Source: an uncultured Hungatella sp. (GTDB taxonomy: Bacteria > Bacillota > Clostridia > Lachnospirales > Lachnospiraceae). Taken from it: DNA of 64,000 bases. The DNA is taken from contig CATLBR010000017.1 in assembly GCA_949879795.1 (NCBI GenBank), positions 1 through 64,000 on the forward strand, read 5' to 3'. How positions within the stretch are numbered: the stretch's first letter is position 1; each line of letters opens with the position of its first letter. Below are positions 16,006 to 23,703 of this stretch, piece by piece. Under the pieces are notes generated by a model. That model was given only the letters and a program-made list of their open reading frames with translations. It did not search any database and had not been told where the DNA came from. A program made the position numbers and the translations under genes.

Positions 16006-17031
16006 TTAGTGGCTGGCTATATGGGTTTGGGGCTGTCCGAGTGCAGCCTGATTTTTTACCCTCTCCCGTATCTGCAGGACGAATGATTCTGGTTCCAGAA
16101 CTTTTATCACAGGTCCGAAAGACAAAATCTGAATCAGAAGTTCGGTCTCCCACCGCTTGTCGTAGTAGATGGTGCAGCGATATCTTCCCGTGTCTTCCAG
16201 CCTCTCCACCTTCTTCTGGTAACAGGAAAAGTGGAGCATGGCCCGCTCTAAGGCGTTGCGCTCCGTGGTGATCTCCAGAACTACAGGTTCCCTGCACAGC
16301 GCGCGGTTCAGAAACGCATCCACATCTACAGGTTCGGGAGAGAATTTCCCGGTTTCCTCTGCAGACAGGATCCTTGCCACATTCAGCACATCCATACGCC
16401 TTCTGCCGCTTGTTCCCGCTGACATGGCATAGAGACGGAATTTGCCGTCCCTCTGCCCGTATTCCAGCCGGCATGGAAGGCAGGTGCAGGCGAGGATGCG
16501 TTTCTTTCCTGTCATGTAGGACAGAGACAGAAGCTGCCGGGTGTACAGGGCATTCAGGATCACATACATATGTTTCCTGTACATCGCCGAGGAAAAGGGG
16601 TCGTGGTCGCCGTACTGGTCAAAGAGGCAGAAGTCCGACACGCGGAAAAGAGGTTTGGTGTCCTCCAGCCATCGGTTCAGCTCCGTGAGCTGGCAGTCAG
16701 TGAAGAACAGGCAAAAGCGGGGGTCAGACACCAACGCCTTTAGCCAGGATTTTTGAAGATTTGTGAGAGGCTGGGGAAAAACAGGGTGTTTCAGGCGGCA
16801 GCCGTAGAATCCGGGGCGCCGAGAGTCTGATTCTAAAAAGGGCCAGCGCCCGGAAACCAGCTGAGGAACGATGGAGAGACCGCTTTCTCCATAGCCGTAT
16901 TCACCGGCCAGCTTTTCCAAGCGGGAACGGGTCACAGGGTGGCTGCCCGCTTCCTGAAGTATCCGGGCAACCACCTGATAGTAACATGTATAAAGCTCGG
17001 AGAACAGAAAAAAGTCATGGTTTTTCATCAT
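16006..17031 (-). CDS. WYL-domain protein (distal gene of pair)
   Basis: This 341-residue protein has a central WYL-type ligand-binding region (LLSLSYMTGKKRILACTCLPCRLEYGQRDGKFRLYAMSAG) and a C-terminal WCX-like segment (VVLEITTERNALERAMLHFS; WETELLIQILSFGPVIKVLEPESF). The N-terminal 130 residues are poorly conserved and show no obvious HTH. WYL domains bind nucleic acids or nucleotides and occur in regulators of CRISPR, phage-defence and RNA-repair loci. It overlaps the preceding WYL gene by 17 bases, so the two are translationally coupled and may act as a heteromer. Confidence 0.8.
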   Translation of the reverse strand: MMKNHDFFLFSELYTCYYQVVARILQEAGSHPVTRSRLEKLAGEYGYGESGLSIVPQLVSGRWPFLESDSRRPGFYGCRLKHPVFPQPLTNLQKSWLKALVSDPRFCLFFTDCQLTELNRWLEDTKPLFRVSDFCLFDQYGDHDPFSSAMYRKHMYVILNALYTRQLLSLSYMTGKKRILACTCLPCRLEYGQRDGKFRLYAMSAGTSGRRRMDVLNVARILSAEETGKFSPEPVDVDAFLNRALCREPVVLEITTERNALERAMLHFSCYQKKVERLEDTGRYRCTIYYDKRWETELLIQILSFGPVIKVLEPESFVLQIRERVKNQAALGQPQTHIASH

Positions 17032-18274
17032 CTGAGTAGTCTCCTGAGGGCAGATAATATGCTTTCATCATATCCATATCATTCCAGAAGCGCTGCTCTA
17101 CGGCAGGATTGGAACAGCAAAAGGAGCGGATTCTGCCTGTAAAAGATTTTATCCAGGGAAGAAGCTCGGCGGCATCGAGACAGACCCGGCAGTACTGGTA
17201 CACTCCTGGCTCCAGACGTTTTAACACGCCCCCTCTGCCCTCCCGGTCAAGCCTGGCGAGGATGTGGGTTTCTTCCTTCTCGTCAAGACAGATCTGGGCA
17301 GACACGGTTTCCGCGGCCCGGGTATCTCCCAGAGATACTCCCCACATGCGGGGAAATATGTCCTGATAATGTTTCATATGATTTTCGTAGTCCGGGTCAG
17401 GTTCCAGAACCACTGCGTTCTGTATGGTGTCAAGGCGGAAAGTAGACAGACGGTGAGAACCCTGCTGCCCGGCACATACGTATCTTCGTCCTGTCTGGGT
17501 GCTGATGAGGATTTTCAGAGGGGTGACGGTTACGTCCCTGGCGCGTCGGCCTCTGGTACTTTTTACCGTCATAAGGACTCCGGCCTGTCCTTCCATGGCT
17601 GTCAGGAGGGCGAGAAGGACCTCATCCTCCAGGGTGTGAACCAGATAATCACTGCGGAAACGAAAATATTCATTTTTTCTGTCCCAGAAGTCCAGGACAG
17701 TGCTTCCGATGAAGCCAAAGGGAGCAGCGCCCTGAAAGAAGCCGACAGCCCGGGCCAGAGGCTCAAGAAGCTGGTCCGGCGGCATGGAACGGCATCCGGC
17801 CGTGCCGTAGAGGTGCTGCCGTCCTTCTTTCCTGCGGACCACAAGTCCTTCTCTCTCACAGGCCGCCAGCTTCCTGCGGATGGTTTGAGTGTCTATGAGA
17901 CAGCAGTACTGTTCCTGAAGCTGGTCGGCTATGGTCTCCACACTGCGGAATCTGCCGTCGGCCAGAAGATCCGGAAGAAAAAAACGGAGAATTATATCGT
18001 TGTCCGTGAAGGTTTTTGACTTCCATGCCTGATACAGAGGATTCACAGCCATGCGGCTGGAGTCCATTGTGAGGAAAACCGATTTTTTTCGGCCGTTTTG
18101 GTCTGCCTGCATGTATCCGGAGAACCAGCTTTCCATGCGGCGGCGCTGGTTATCGTAGGTCCTGCCGCTCTTTTCTCGAAACTCCTCCCTGGTCTTAAAG
18201 CCGTAGATGTAGAAATCCCGGACATAGGACCGTATCTTGTCAAACTGTCTGATCAGTTCTTTGTACTCTGACAT
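17015..18274 (-). CDS. WYL-domain transcriptional regulator (proximal gene of pair)
   Basis: This is a 419-residue protein from ATG 18274 (MSEYKELIRQFDKIRSYVRD); a longer frame to 18430 runs into the promoter region. The N-terminal part contains a winged-helix-like stretch (SVETIADQLQEQYCCLIDTQ, then TIRRKLAACEREGLVVRRKE). A WYL core follows (VTPLKILISTQTGRRYVCAG, then GSHRLSTFRLDTIQNAVV) with a C-terminal WCX-like domain. It is transcribed away from the structured RNA locus and slipin gene with which it shares an intergenic region. Regulation of that RNA/slipin unit is the simplest hypothesis. Confidence 0.85.
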   Translation of the reverse strand: MSEYKELIRQFDKIRSYVRDFYIYGFKTREEFREKSGRTYDNQRRRMESWFSGYMQADQNGRKKSVFLTMDSSRMAVNPLYQAWKSKTFTDNDIILRFFLPDLLADGRFRSVETIADQLQEQYCCLIDTQTIRRKLAACEREGLVVRRKEGRQHLYGTAGCRSMPPDQLLEPLARAVGFFQGAAPFGFIGSTVLDFWDRKNEYFRFRSDYLVHTLEDEVLLALLTAMEGQAGVLMTVKSTRGRRARDVTVTPLKILISTQTGRRYVCAGQQGSHRLSTFRLDTIQNAVVLEPDPDYENHMKHYQDIFPRMWGVSLGDTRAAETVSAQICLDEKEETHILARLDREGRGGVLKRLEPGVYQYCRVCLDAAELLPWIKSFTGRIRSFCCSNPAVEQRFWNDMDMMKAYYLPSGDYSDDEKP

Positions 18275-18323
18275 GGCGATTATCCTGATATACTGTGAAA
18301 GCCCGCTACCGGGCCCATGGCGG

Positions 18324-18353
18324 TTGTCCTGAAAAGTCTCAAATGAGTATAAC
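18324..18353 (+). promoter_or_regulatory. Candidate promoter of the structured RNA/slipin unit
   Basis: TTGTCC, 18-base spacer, TATAAC, pointing toward the RNA. Transcription would begin near 18360, at the first base of a hairpin. A GCCCG-CTAC-CGGGC inverted repeat at 18301-18314 lies just upstream and could be a regulator site. Confidence 0.55.
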
Positions 18354-18360
18354 ACATGCA

Positions 18361-18641
18361 GCGAAAGACCGCAAGGTTCGCAGTGTTTTTGAAATGATAT
18401 TTCCAAAACTTCATGGTAGTATAAAGGCACCGAAAGGTTATGATTCCGGCTTACAGTTCAGGCGTAAAGGCAAAACGGTGCCGCTGCACTGCAGTACGGT
18501 ATGCCGCCGGAAGCGTATGGAGGACGTTCAGTCAGGGACTGAAAGCGGTCATCCCACATTGATTATCGTGGGTTCGAATCCCACCGGTGAAAAACCGTTG
18601 CTTAGGTGGATAAAGCGATCAACAGACACCTGTCACGTGTC
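18361..18641 (+). ncRNA. Y-RNA-like structured RNA with permuted tRNA mimic (YrlA type)
   Basis: The core at 18559-18622 folds as a tRNA opened at the anticodon and closed at the acceptor: TTGAT | variable TATC | T stem GTGGG, loop TTCGAAT, CCCAC | CGGT-GAAAA-ACCG in place of the acceptor | TT (positions 8-9) | D stem GCTT, loop AGGTGGATA, AAGC | G26 | ATCAA pairing with TTGAT. The U8-A14, G15-C48, G18-T55 and G19-C56 partners are all present. Known YrlA Y RNAs have this closed-acceptor tRNA mimicry. Flanking hairpins are GCGAA/TTCGC (18361-18381), GGCACCG/CGGTGCC (18426-18482), TTCAGTC/GACTGAA (18527-18543) and GACAC/GTGTC (18625-18641). The fold is seen in the sequence; the Y RNA identity is inferred, and the exact ends are unknown. 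Confidence 0.78.
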
Positions 18642-18959
18642 CATCATCAAGGAGGAGGATCAGGAATCTGCCAGCACCCTTTTCTTTCTCACGGAAAGGA
18701 GAGGGCGCGGCAGGGAGCCTGCCAGCACCACCAGAGGGGGAGAGCCGAACCATATCCCATGGCTCGGGCAAGAGGCGGCAGAAGAGGCAACTGTTCTGTC
18801 GGATTCGGAGGCCGGGCAGCCGGGTAGAGGCAGGCTCTCTTTCCGGGAAAAGCCCGGAGCCGGGTCTGCGAAGGCAGCCGCGCCGGGAAGGTCCGCAGGG
18901 TTTTCTGCGGCAGATTCCGGGTCCGATTTGTGACAAAAAGACAACTATGGAGGGAGAAT
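18642..18959 (+). other. GC-rich non-coding stretch upstream of the slipin
   Basis: I see no credible gene here. It holds further inverted repeats: GGCAGG/CCTGCC (18709-18723), CCGGG/CCCGG near 18843-18857 and CCGCAG/CTGCGG (18893-18910). CTGCCAGCACC is directly repeated near 18668 and 18719. No T-run terminator separates it from the upstream RNA, so it may be the 3' part of that RNA or the slipin leader. GGAGGGAG at 18949-18956 is the slipin ribosome site. Confidence 0.5.
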
Positions 18960-20054
18960 ATGAAATATCAGATCAACCAGAATCAGTGCGGCTTTCTGAT
19001 GAAGGACGGCCGTTTTGTAAAGACGATCTACAGCGGGACTTACCATTTTCTAAAAACCTTTGGATATGAGGTGATTGTGGAGGATATGGAGGGGCTGGTG
19101 GGATTTAACAAAGTGCCAAAGGAGATACTGCTGAAAGAGGATGAGACATTTGCCGCCAAAGTGCTCCATGTGGTGATTCCCCAGGGATTTATAGGGATTT
19201 TGAAGAAAAGCGGAGTGATTCAGAAGGTTTTGACAGAGACGGAGTATCTGTACTGGAACGTGTGGAACCGGTATGATGTGGAGCTTTTGGATATGACGGA
19301 TCCGGAGACGGCGGCAGACGTGGGAAAGGCCTGCCTGGCCCAGATCCCTCTGAAATATTATAAAAAGATTGAGATTCAGCCGGGAGAGCTGGGGATTCTG
19401 TACTATGACAACCAGGTGGCAAGGGAGCTGGGGACAGGCACCTACTATTACTGGACTTACTCTAAAGACGTGCTGTGCAGGGTTGTGGACTTGAAAAGCC
19501 GCCCTCTGGAGATCAGCGGACAGGAGATTCTCACGGCAGACCGGATCGGGGTGCGGATCAATCTCATGTGTACATACAAGGTGGTAGAGCCCAGGGTCAT
19601 GATCGAGACCATCAAAAACCTGGAAAATCAGGTTTACTCCTGTGTTCAGCTGGTGATCCGGGAATACATCGGAAAATACCGTCTGGATGAACTGCTGGAG
19701 CAGAAGGAGGACATATCTCAGTTTATCTTCCGGAGACTGAAGGAGGTGGAGGGGGATTACTGTATCCGGTTTCAGAGCGCGGGGATCAAGGATATCATTC
19801 TTCCGGGGGAGATCCGGGATATTATGAACACGGTGTTGGTGGCGGAGAGAAGAGCTCAGGCCAACGTCATCACCAGGAGAGAAGAAGTCGCCTCCACACG
19901 GTCGCTGCTGAACACGGCGAAGCTGATGGACGAAAACAAGACTTTGTACAAGCTGAAGGAGATGGAATGCCTGGAGAGGATCTGCGCTCAGGTGGGCAGC
20001 ATCCAGGTAGGCGGCGGCGCGCTGCTGGAGCAGCTTCAGGCTTTGGTGAGGTGA
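18960..20054 (+). CDS. Slipin/SPFH (band 7) family protein
   Basis: This 364-residue protein starts MKYQINQNQCGFLM, with GGAGGGAG before the ATG. Its first 150 residues contain two repeated short units (VVIPQGFIGILKKSGVIQ and IEIQPGELGILYYDNQVA). A band-7/SPFH domain follows (LKSRPLEISGQEILTADRIG, VRINLMCTYKVVEPRVMIET, VIREYIGKYRLDELLE) and then a helical tail (AERRAQANVITRREEVASTRSLLNTAKLM). No clear membrane anchor is visible. Slipins of this build are found with Ro60 (TROVE), Y RNA and RtcB genes in bacterial RNA-repair loci. Here it directly follows a Y-RNA-like sequence and faces WYL regulators. Confidence 0.85.
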   Translation: MKYQINQNQCGFLMKDGRFVKTIYSGTYHFLKTFGYEVIVEDMEGLVGFNKVPKEILLKEDETFAAKVLHVVIPQGFIGILKKSGVIQKVLTETEYLYWNVWNRYDVELLDMTDPETAADVGKACLAQIPLKYYKKIEIQPGELGILYYDNQVARELGTGTYYYWTYSKDVLCRVVDLKSRPLEISGQEILTADRIGVRINLMCTYKVVEPRVMIETIKNLENQVYSCVQLVIREYIGKYRLDELLEQKEDISQFIFRRLKEVEGDYCIRFQSAGIKDIILPGEIRDIMNTVLVAERRAQANVITRREEVASTRSLLNTAKLMDENKTLYKLKEMECLERICAQVGSIQVGGGALLEQLQALVR

Positions 20055-20063
20055 TAATTCTCT

Positions 20064-20091
20064 TTGCAAAATATGAAGGGCATGGTATACT
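20064..20091 (+). promoter_or_regulatory. Promoter upstream of the kinase gene
   Basis: TTGCAA, 16-base spacer, TATACT. It starts 10 bp after the slipin stop, so the kinase gene can be expressed independently of the slipin unit. Confidence 0.55.
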
Positions 20092-20187
20092 CTCGGGAGA
20101 GCGTATGCCGTGCCCTTTTCGGGTTACGCCGGAAGACGGGTCATCAGGTCATACTGCAAATATTGTATAAGAAGGATTGCAAAAACC

Positions 20188-21075
20188 ATGGAAAACAGAG
20201 AGATATCCCAAAAACCCGGCAGCTCAAGACAGAAGAAAGTGGCTGTGGTCAACGATTTGTCCGGCTTTGGACGGTGCGCCCTGACGGTGGCCATACCCGT
20301 CATATCCAGGCTGAAGATTCAGTGCTGCCCCGTTCCCACGGCTGTTCTGTCCAACCACACCGCCTATCCCAGCTGTTTTTTTGACGACTACACAGACCGA
20401 ATGGAGCCTTACATCCTGCAGTGGAAGAAGCTGGGGCTGACCTTTGACGGAATCGGCACCGGATTTCTGGGGTCAGGGAGACAGATGGGGATTGTCAGAT
20501 CATTTATCAGAGATTTCGGCAGGCAGGAGACGGTTGTCCTGGTGGACCCTATCATGGGGGACAACGGAAAGACCTACGCCACCTACACCGAAGCCATGTG
20601 CAGGGAGATGAAGGATCTGGTGAGCTATGCTCACATAGTCACCCCCAACGTGACGGAATGCTGTATTCTCACGGATACCCCTTATCACGAGGGTTCCTGG
20701 AAGGAGAAAGAACTTCTCACCATGGCCCGGAAACTGACCGGTATGGGGCCGAAGAAAGTGGTGATCACCGGCGTCCCCTCAGGCGGCCTTCTGGGAAACT
20801 TTTGCCTTGAAGAGGAGGAAAGCAGAGGAGAACTTCGGGACACATGGGCCTTCAGGCGGGTAAAGAAGGTGGGAGAGACACGATGCGGGACCGGTGATAT
20901 TTTCGCTGCCATTATTCTGGCGGATGCCGTCAACGGTGTTCCCCTGGACAAGTCCGTAAAAAGGGCGGCTGAATTTATAAAAGATTGTATTCTGGAATCC
21001 ATAAAGATGCAGGTCCCTCTGACAGACGGCGTGTGTTTTGAGGAGATTCTGGACCGGTTGAAGCCTTTGCGCTAA
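20188..21075 (+). CDS. Pyridoxamine/pyridoxal kinase-like protein
   Basis: This 295-residue ribokinase-fold enzyme has KKVAVVNDLSGFGRCALTVA at its N-terminal strand, PTAVLSNHTAYPS, VTPNVTECCILT and the C-terminal catalytic GTGDIFAAI. It best fits the PdxY/PdxK-like pyridoxamine kinase group of Firmicutes, which phosphorylates B6 vitamers to give PLP. ATG 20188 is preferred, with AAGGA 11 bases upstream; a frame from 20110 overlaps the promoter leader. The 3' end overlaps the converging membrane-protein gene by four bases. Confidence 0.85.
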   Translation: MENREISQKPGSSRQKKVAVVNDLSGFGRCALTVAIPVISRLKIQCCPVPTAVLSNHTAYPSCFFDDYTDRMEPYILQWKKLGLTFDGIGTGFLGSGRQMGIVRSFIRDFGRQETVVLVDPIMGDNGKTYATYTEAMCREMKDLVSYAHIVTPNVTECCILTDTPYHEGSWKEKELLTMARKLTGMGPKKVVITGVPSGGLLGNFCLEEEESRGELRDTWAFRRVKKVGETRCGTGDIFAAIILADAVNGVPLDKSVKRAAEFIKDCILESIKMQVPLTDGVCFEEILDRLKPLR

Positions 21076-21638
21076 AGGGCGCCGGCGATCTCTTCGCTGT
21101 TGGCATACATCCTCTGTATGAGGATGGTGGTGGTGAGAATAAAATATATCTCCAGTGCGCTGCTGATGATGCCCGCCAAAACTAGGAGAAAAGCGCACAC
21201 GGTGATGATCACCGCCATGGACCGGCGGTAGGGGCGCAGCAGTGATGAGGCCGCCTGGGAGAGGGAGGAGAGGCGGAGGAGAATCAGGCACAGGCACAGC
21301 GTGAGAAGAACCGAGGCGCTGAAAGCGGACACCACATGGAGGAAGGCCTGGAGGGGGACCGAGTCGGGAAGGTAAGGGGTGGAGACGGCGAACACCAGCA
21401 GGGCAAAGGCAGTGTAGAGAAGGCAGGTCTCCGCCGCATGGCGGGGGATGCAGGAGATGAGTTTTCTCAGGACGAGGAGATAATAAAGGCCGATGAGGAC
21501 TCCCAGGAAGAAAAAACCGGCGCGCCGCCCGGGGAGGCTGCCGATGACCGACAGGTTGGAGGTAAACCAGTCGGAGCCTCCGGCAAAGATAATCGTATAG
21601 AGAGGAATGACACCGTAGGCGATAAAAGCTGACAACAT
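21072..21638 (-). CDS. Six-helix membrane protein (DUF998-like)
   Basis: This 188-residue hydrophobic protein has about six predicted membrane helices. It opens MLSAFIAYGVIPLYTIIFAG, followed by WFTSNLSVIGSLPGRRAGFF, a sequence typical of the DUF998/Frag1-like group, whose function is unknown. It is transcribed against the kinase gene and away from the AEC transporter gene. Assignment to DUF998 is by resemblance only. Confidence 0.65.
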   Translation of the reverse strand: MLSAFIAYGVIPLYTIIFAGGSDWFTSNLSVIGSLPGRRAGFFFLGVLIGLYYLLVLRKLISCIPRHAAETCLLYTAFALLVFAVSTPYLPDSVPLQAFLHVVSAFSASVLLTLCLCLILLRLSSLSQAASSLLRPYRRSMAVIITVCAFLLVLAGIISSALEIYFILTTTILIQRMYANSEEIAGAL

Positions 21639-21754
21639 GGCTGTGAATTCTCCTTTATGGAATATTGGGATATGGCGGCGGCTGTTGAAGATAGTATTGC
21701 CAAAAGAGGTTAAAATCCCCCTTACAGTTTTTGCCTGAAGGGGTAATAAATGTC

Positions 21755-21783
21755 TTGCAGCCGCTGAGAACAGGATATATAAT
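21755..21783 (+). promoter_or_regulatory. Promoter of the AEC transporter gene
   Basis: TTGCAG, 17-base spacer, TATAAT, 35 bp upstream of the AEC transporter start. Confidence 0.7.
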
Positions 21784-21817
21784 AGCGGTTGATACGAAAA
21801 AGGCGAGAGGGAAAAAT

Positions 21818-22738
21818 ATGAATTTTCAGGGAATGATAGATTTGCAGCTGATGATGTTTCTGGAGATCGGCATGGGATGGTTTTTGAGAAAGAAAAATCT
21901 GATCACGGAGGAGGGGAAAAAGGTGCTGACGGACCTGGTTATAGACCTGATTCTCCCCTGCAATATCATTCAGTCGTTTATGATAAAGCTGGACAAAGAG
22001 ATTCTTGTGAGAGGCTTTCAGATTCTCTTGATATCCGTTGTCCTGCAAATGTTTTGTACATTGGTCAGCGCTACCTGCTACAACAAGGTGGAAAAGGGAA
22101 AACGCACGGTGCTTCAGTATGCCACCGTCTGTTCCAACGCAGGGTTTTTAGGCAATCCTGTGGCGGAGGGACTGTTCGGGTCTATCGGACTTCTGTACGC
22201 GTCCGTCTACCTGATCCCCCAGAGAATCGTCATGTGGTCCGCAGGGGTGTCCTATTTTACAGAGAGTCCCAGCAAAAAAGAGGTGGCGAAGAAAGTGCTG
22301 ACCCACCCGTGCATCATCGCGGTGGAGATCGGCATTGTGCTCATGGCGCTGCAGGTGGAACTGCCTTCTTTTCTCACCAGGACCCTGGGCAGCATAAGCG
22401 GCAGCACCACACCTGTAACCATGCTGCTCATCGGTTCCATCATGGCTGGTGCGGATCTGAGAACCATGGTCACAAAGATTACCCTAATGTTCTCGGCGGT
22501 TCGTCTGGTGCTGATCCCCCTGGCAGTGTTTGCCGGATGTCTTGTGTTCCGTGTGGATGCCACGGTGGCAGGGGTTGCCGTGATTCTTGCCGCCATGCCT
22601 GCGGGGAGCACCACGGCTATTCTGGCGGCCCGGTACCACAAAGACGAAGAATTTGCCAGCAAATGCGTGGTTTTGACCACGGTGCTGTCCATGATTGCCA
22701 TCCCCGTCTGGAGCACGGTGTTGATGGCCTGCCTGTAG
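21818..22738 (+). CDS. AEC family transporter
   Basis: This 306-residue protein has about ten membrane helices and the auxin-efflux-carrier (AEC) fold: FLRKKNLITEEGKKVLTDLVIDLILPCNII in the first repeat, and CSNAGFLGNPVAEGLFG, typical of the family. Bacterial AEC proteins carry malate, malonate or related organic acids. The start with GAGAGGG upstream is at 21818; the longer frame from 21731 covers the promoter. No metabolic genes adjoin it, so the substrate is open. Confidence 0.85.
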   Translation: MNFQGMIDLQLMMFLEIGMGWFLRKKNLITEEGKKVLTDLVIDLILPCNIIQSFMIKLDKEILVRGFQILLISVVLQMFCTLVSATCYNKVEKGKRTVLQYATVCSNAGFLGNPVAEGLFGSIGLLYASVYLIPQRIVMWSAGVSYFTESPSKKEVAKKVLTHPCIIAVEIGIVLMALQVELPSFLTRTLGSISGSTTPVTMLLIGSIMAGADLRTMVTKITLMFSAVRLVLIPLAVFAGCLVFRVDATVAGVAVILAAMPAGSTTAILAARYHKDEEFASKCVVLTTVLSMIAIPVWSTVLMACL

Positions 22739-22775
22739 TGTTACCGTTCACAGGTATCCTGTGAACGGTAACACT
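22737..22775 (+). terminator. 18-bp perfect hairpin after the AEC gene
   Basis: AGTGTTACCGTTCACAGG and its exact complement are separated by only TAT. The stem starts inside the stop codon. No T run follows, so it may be a terminator of unusual form, an mRNA-stabilising hairpin or a palindromic repeat. Confidence 0.5.
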
Positions 22776-22829
22776 GCAGTTCTACATTTATCAAACAGAA
22801 AAAAACGGGTAGAATCTTTACAGATAAAA

Positions 22830-22838
22830 TGATATAAT
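22830..22838 (+). promoter_or_regulatory. Extended -10 promoter of lgt
   Basis: TG-A-TATAAT is an extended -10 element about 55 bp upstream of the lgt start. The -35 region is poor, as expected for extended -10 promoters. Confidence 0.55.
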
Positions 22839-22893
22839 ATCTCAGTATACGTTCCATCAAAAAAGATTTGCCAAAAAGAATCGGAGAAACAGA

Positions 22894-23703
22894 ATGAAAA
22901 ATGATTTATTTTCTATAGGAGGATTCACTGTCCACGGCTATGGGCTGATGATTGCTGCCGGTTTTCTGTCCGCGTACTTTGTATCGGAGTACCGGGCCAG
23001 GAAAAGGGGGATGGACCCGGACCATATTCTGGGGATCGCCATATGGGGGATTGTGAGTGGGCTTATAAGCGCGAAACTTTTGTACTATATCACCACCATA
23101 GACCAGATTCTGGAGAATCCGAAGATGCTTTTGGATATATCCAACGGGTTTGTGGTCTACGGTGGGATCATAGGGGGGATCGGAGGGGGATATGTATACT
23201 GCAGAAAGTACAAGCTGAGCTTTCTCAAGTACGCGGACCTGGTTATGCCGACAGTGGCCCTGGCCCAGGGGTTTGGGAGACTGGGATGTTTTCTGGCCGG
23301 CTGCTGCTACGGAAGAGAGACGGACAGCGGTTTTGCCGTCGTGTTTCATAATTCCGCTTACGCCCCCAACAATATTCCGCTCATACCCACACAGCTCATA
23401 TCAAGCGCCTTTAATTTCTTTCACTTTTTTCTGCTGGTGTGGCTGTCGGGAAGACTGAAGCGGGACGGACAGACTGCTGCCGCCTATCTGATTATCTACA
23501 GCATGGGGAGATTTGTCATCGAGTTTTTCAGAGGAGATCTTATACGGGGAACCGTGGGCACGCTGACCACTTCCCAATTTATATCGCTGTTTGCCGCCGC
23601 GGCGGGAGTGATTCTGCTGCTTATCAGCAGAAAGATGTTTGAGAGCGGGGATACCGGTAACCAGGACTTTGGCAGGGGAGAAAAAGGAGAACGTGATGAA
23701 TAA
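22894..23703 (+). CDS. lgt: Prolipoprotein diacylglyceryl transferase
   Basis: This 269-residue polytopic membrane enzyme transfers diacylglycerol from phosphatidylglycerol to the lipobox Cys of prolipoproteins. It has the family signatures [12 protein letters not shown] near the start, [16 protein letters not shown], and [16 protein letters not shown] in the catalytic loop. The 3' end overlaps the histidine kinase gene by eight bases, coupling the two translationally. Such coupling of a housekeeping lipoprotein enzyme to a sensor kinase is unusual. Confidence 0.95.
   Translation: MKNDLFSIGGFTVHGYGLMIAAGFLSAYFVSEYRARKRGMDPDHILGIAIWGIVSGLISAKLLYYITTIDQILENPKMLLDISNGFVVYGGIIGGIGGGYVYCRKYKLSFLKYADLVMPTVALAQGFGRLGCFLAGCCYGRETDSGFAVVFHNSAYAPNNIPLIPTQLISSAFNFFHFFLLVWLSGRLKRDGQTAAAYLIIYSMGRFVIEFFRGDLIRGTVGTLTTSQFISLFAAAAGVILLLISRKMFESGDTGNQDFGRGEKGERDE

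Noticed and set aside
15986-16474. N-terminal extension of the HAD phosphatase
   Set aside because: The extension lies antisense to WYL-gene sequence, and a clear AAGGAG plus the HAD motif sit at ATG 15985.
18559-18641. Ordinary tRNA-Asp gene, suggested by the CTGTCAC loop and TTCGAAT T arm
   Set aside because: The T arm precedes the D arm and the anticodon-like arm, and no linear 7-bp acceptor can be formed. The permuted Y-RNA-like fold explains the order; a conventional tRNA does not.
18295-18933. Open frame of 212 residues across the structured RNA region
   Set aside because: It has no ribosome site or recognisable domain, and it covers the tRNA-mimic fold, hairpins and slipin leader; low-complexity text.
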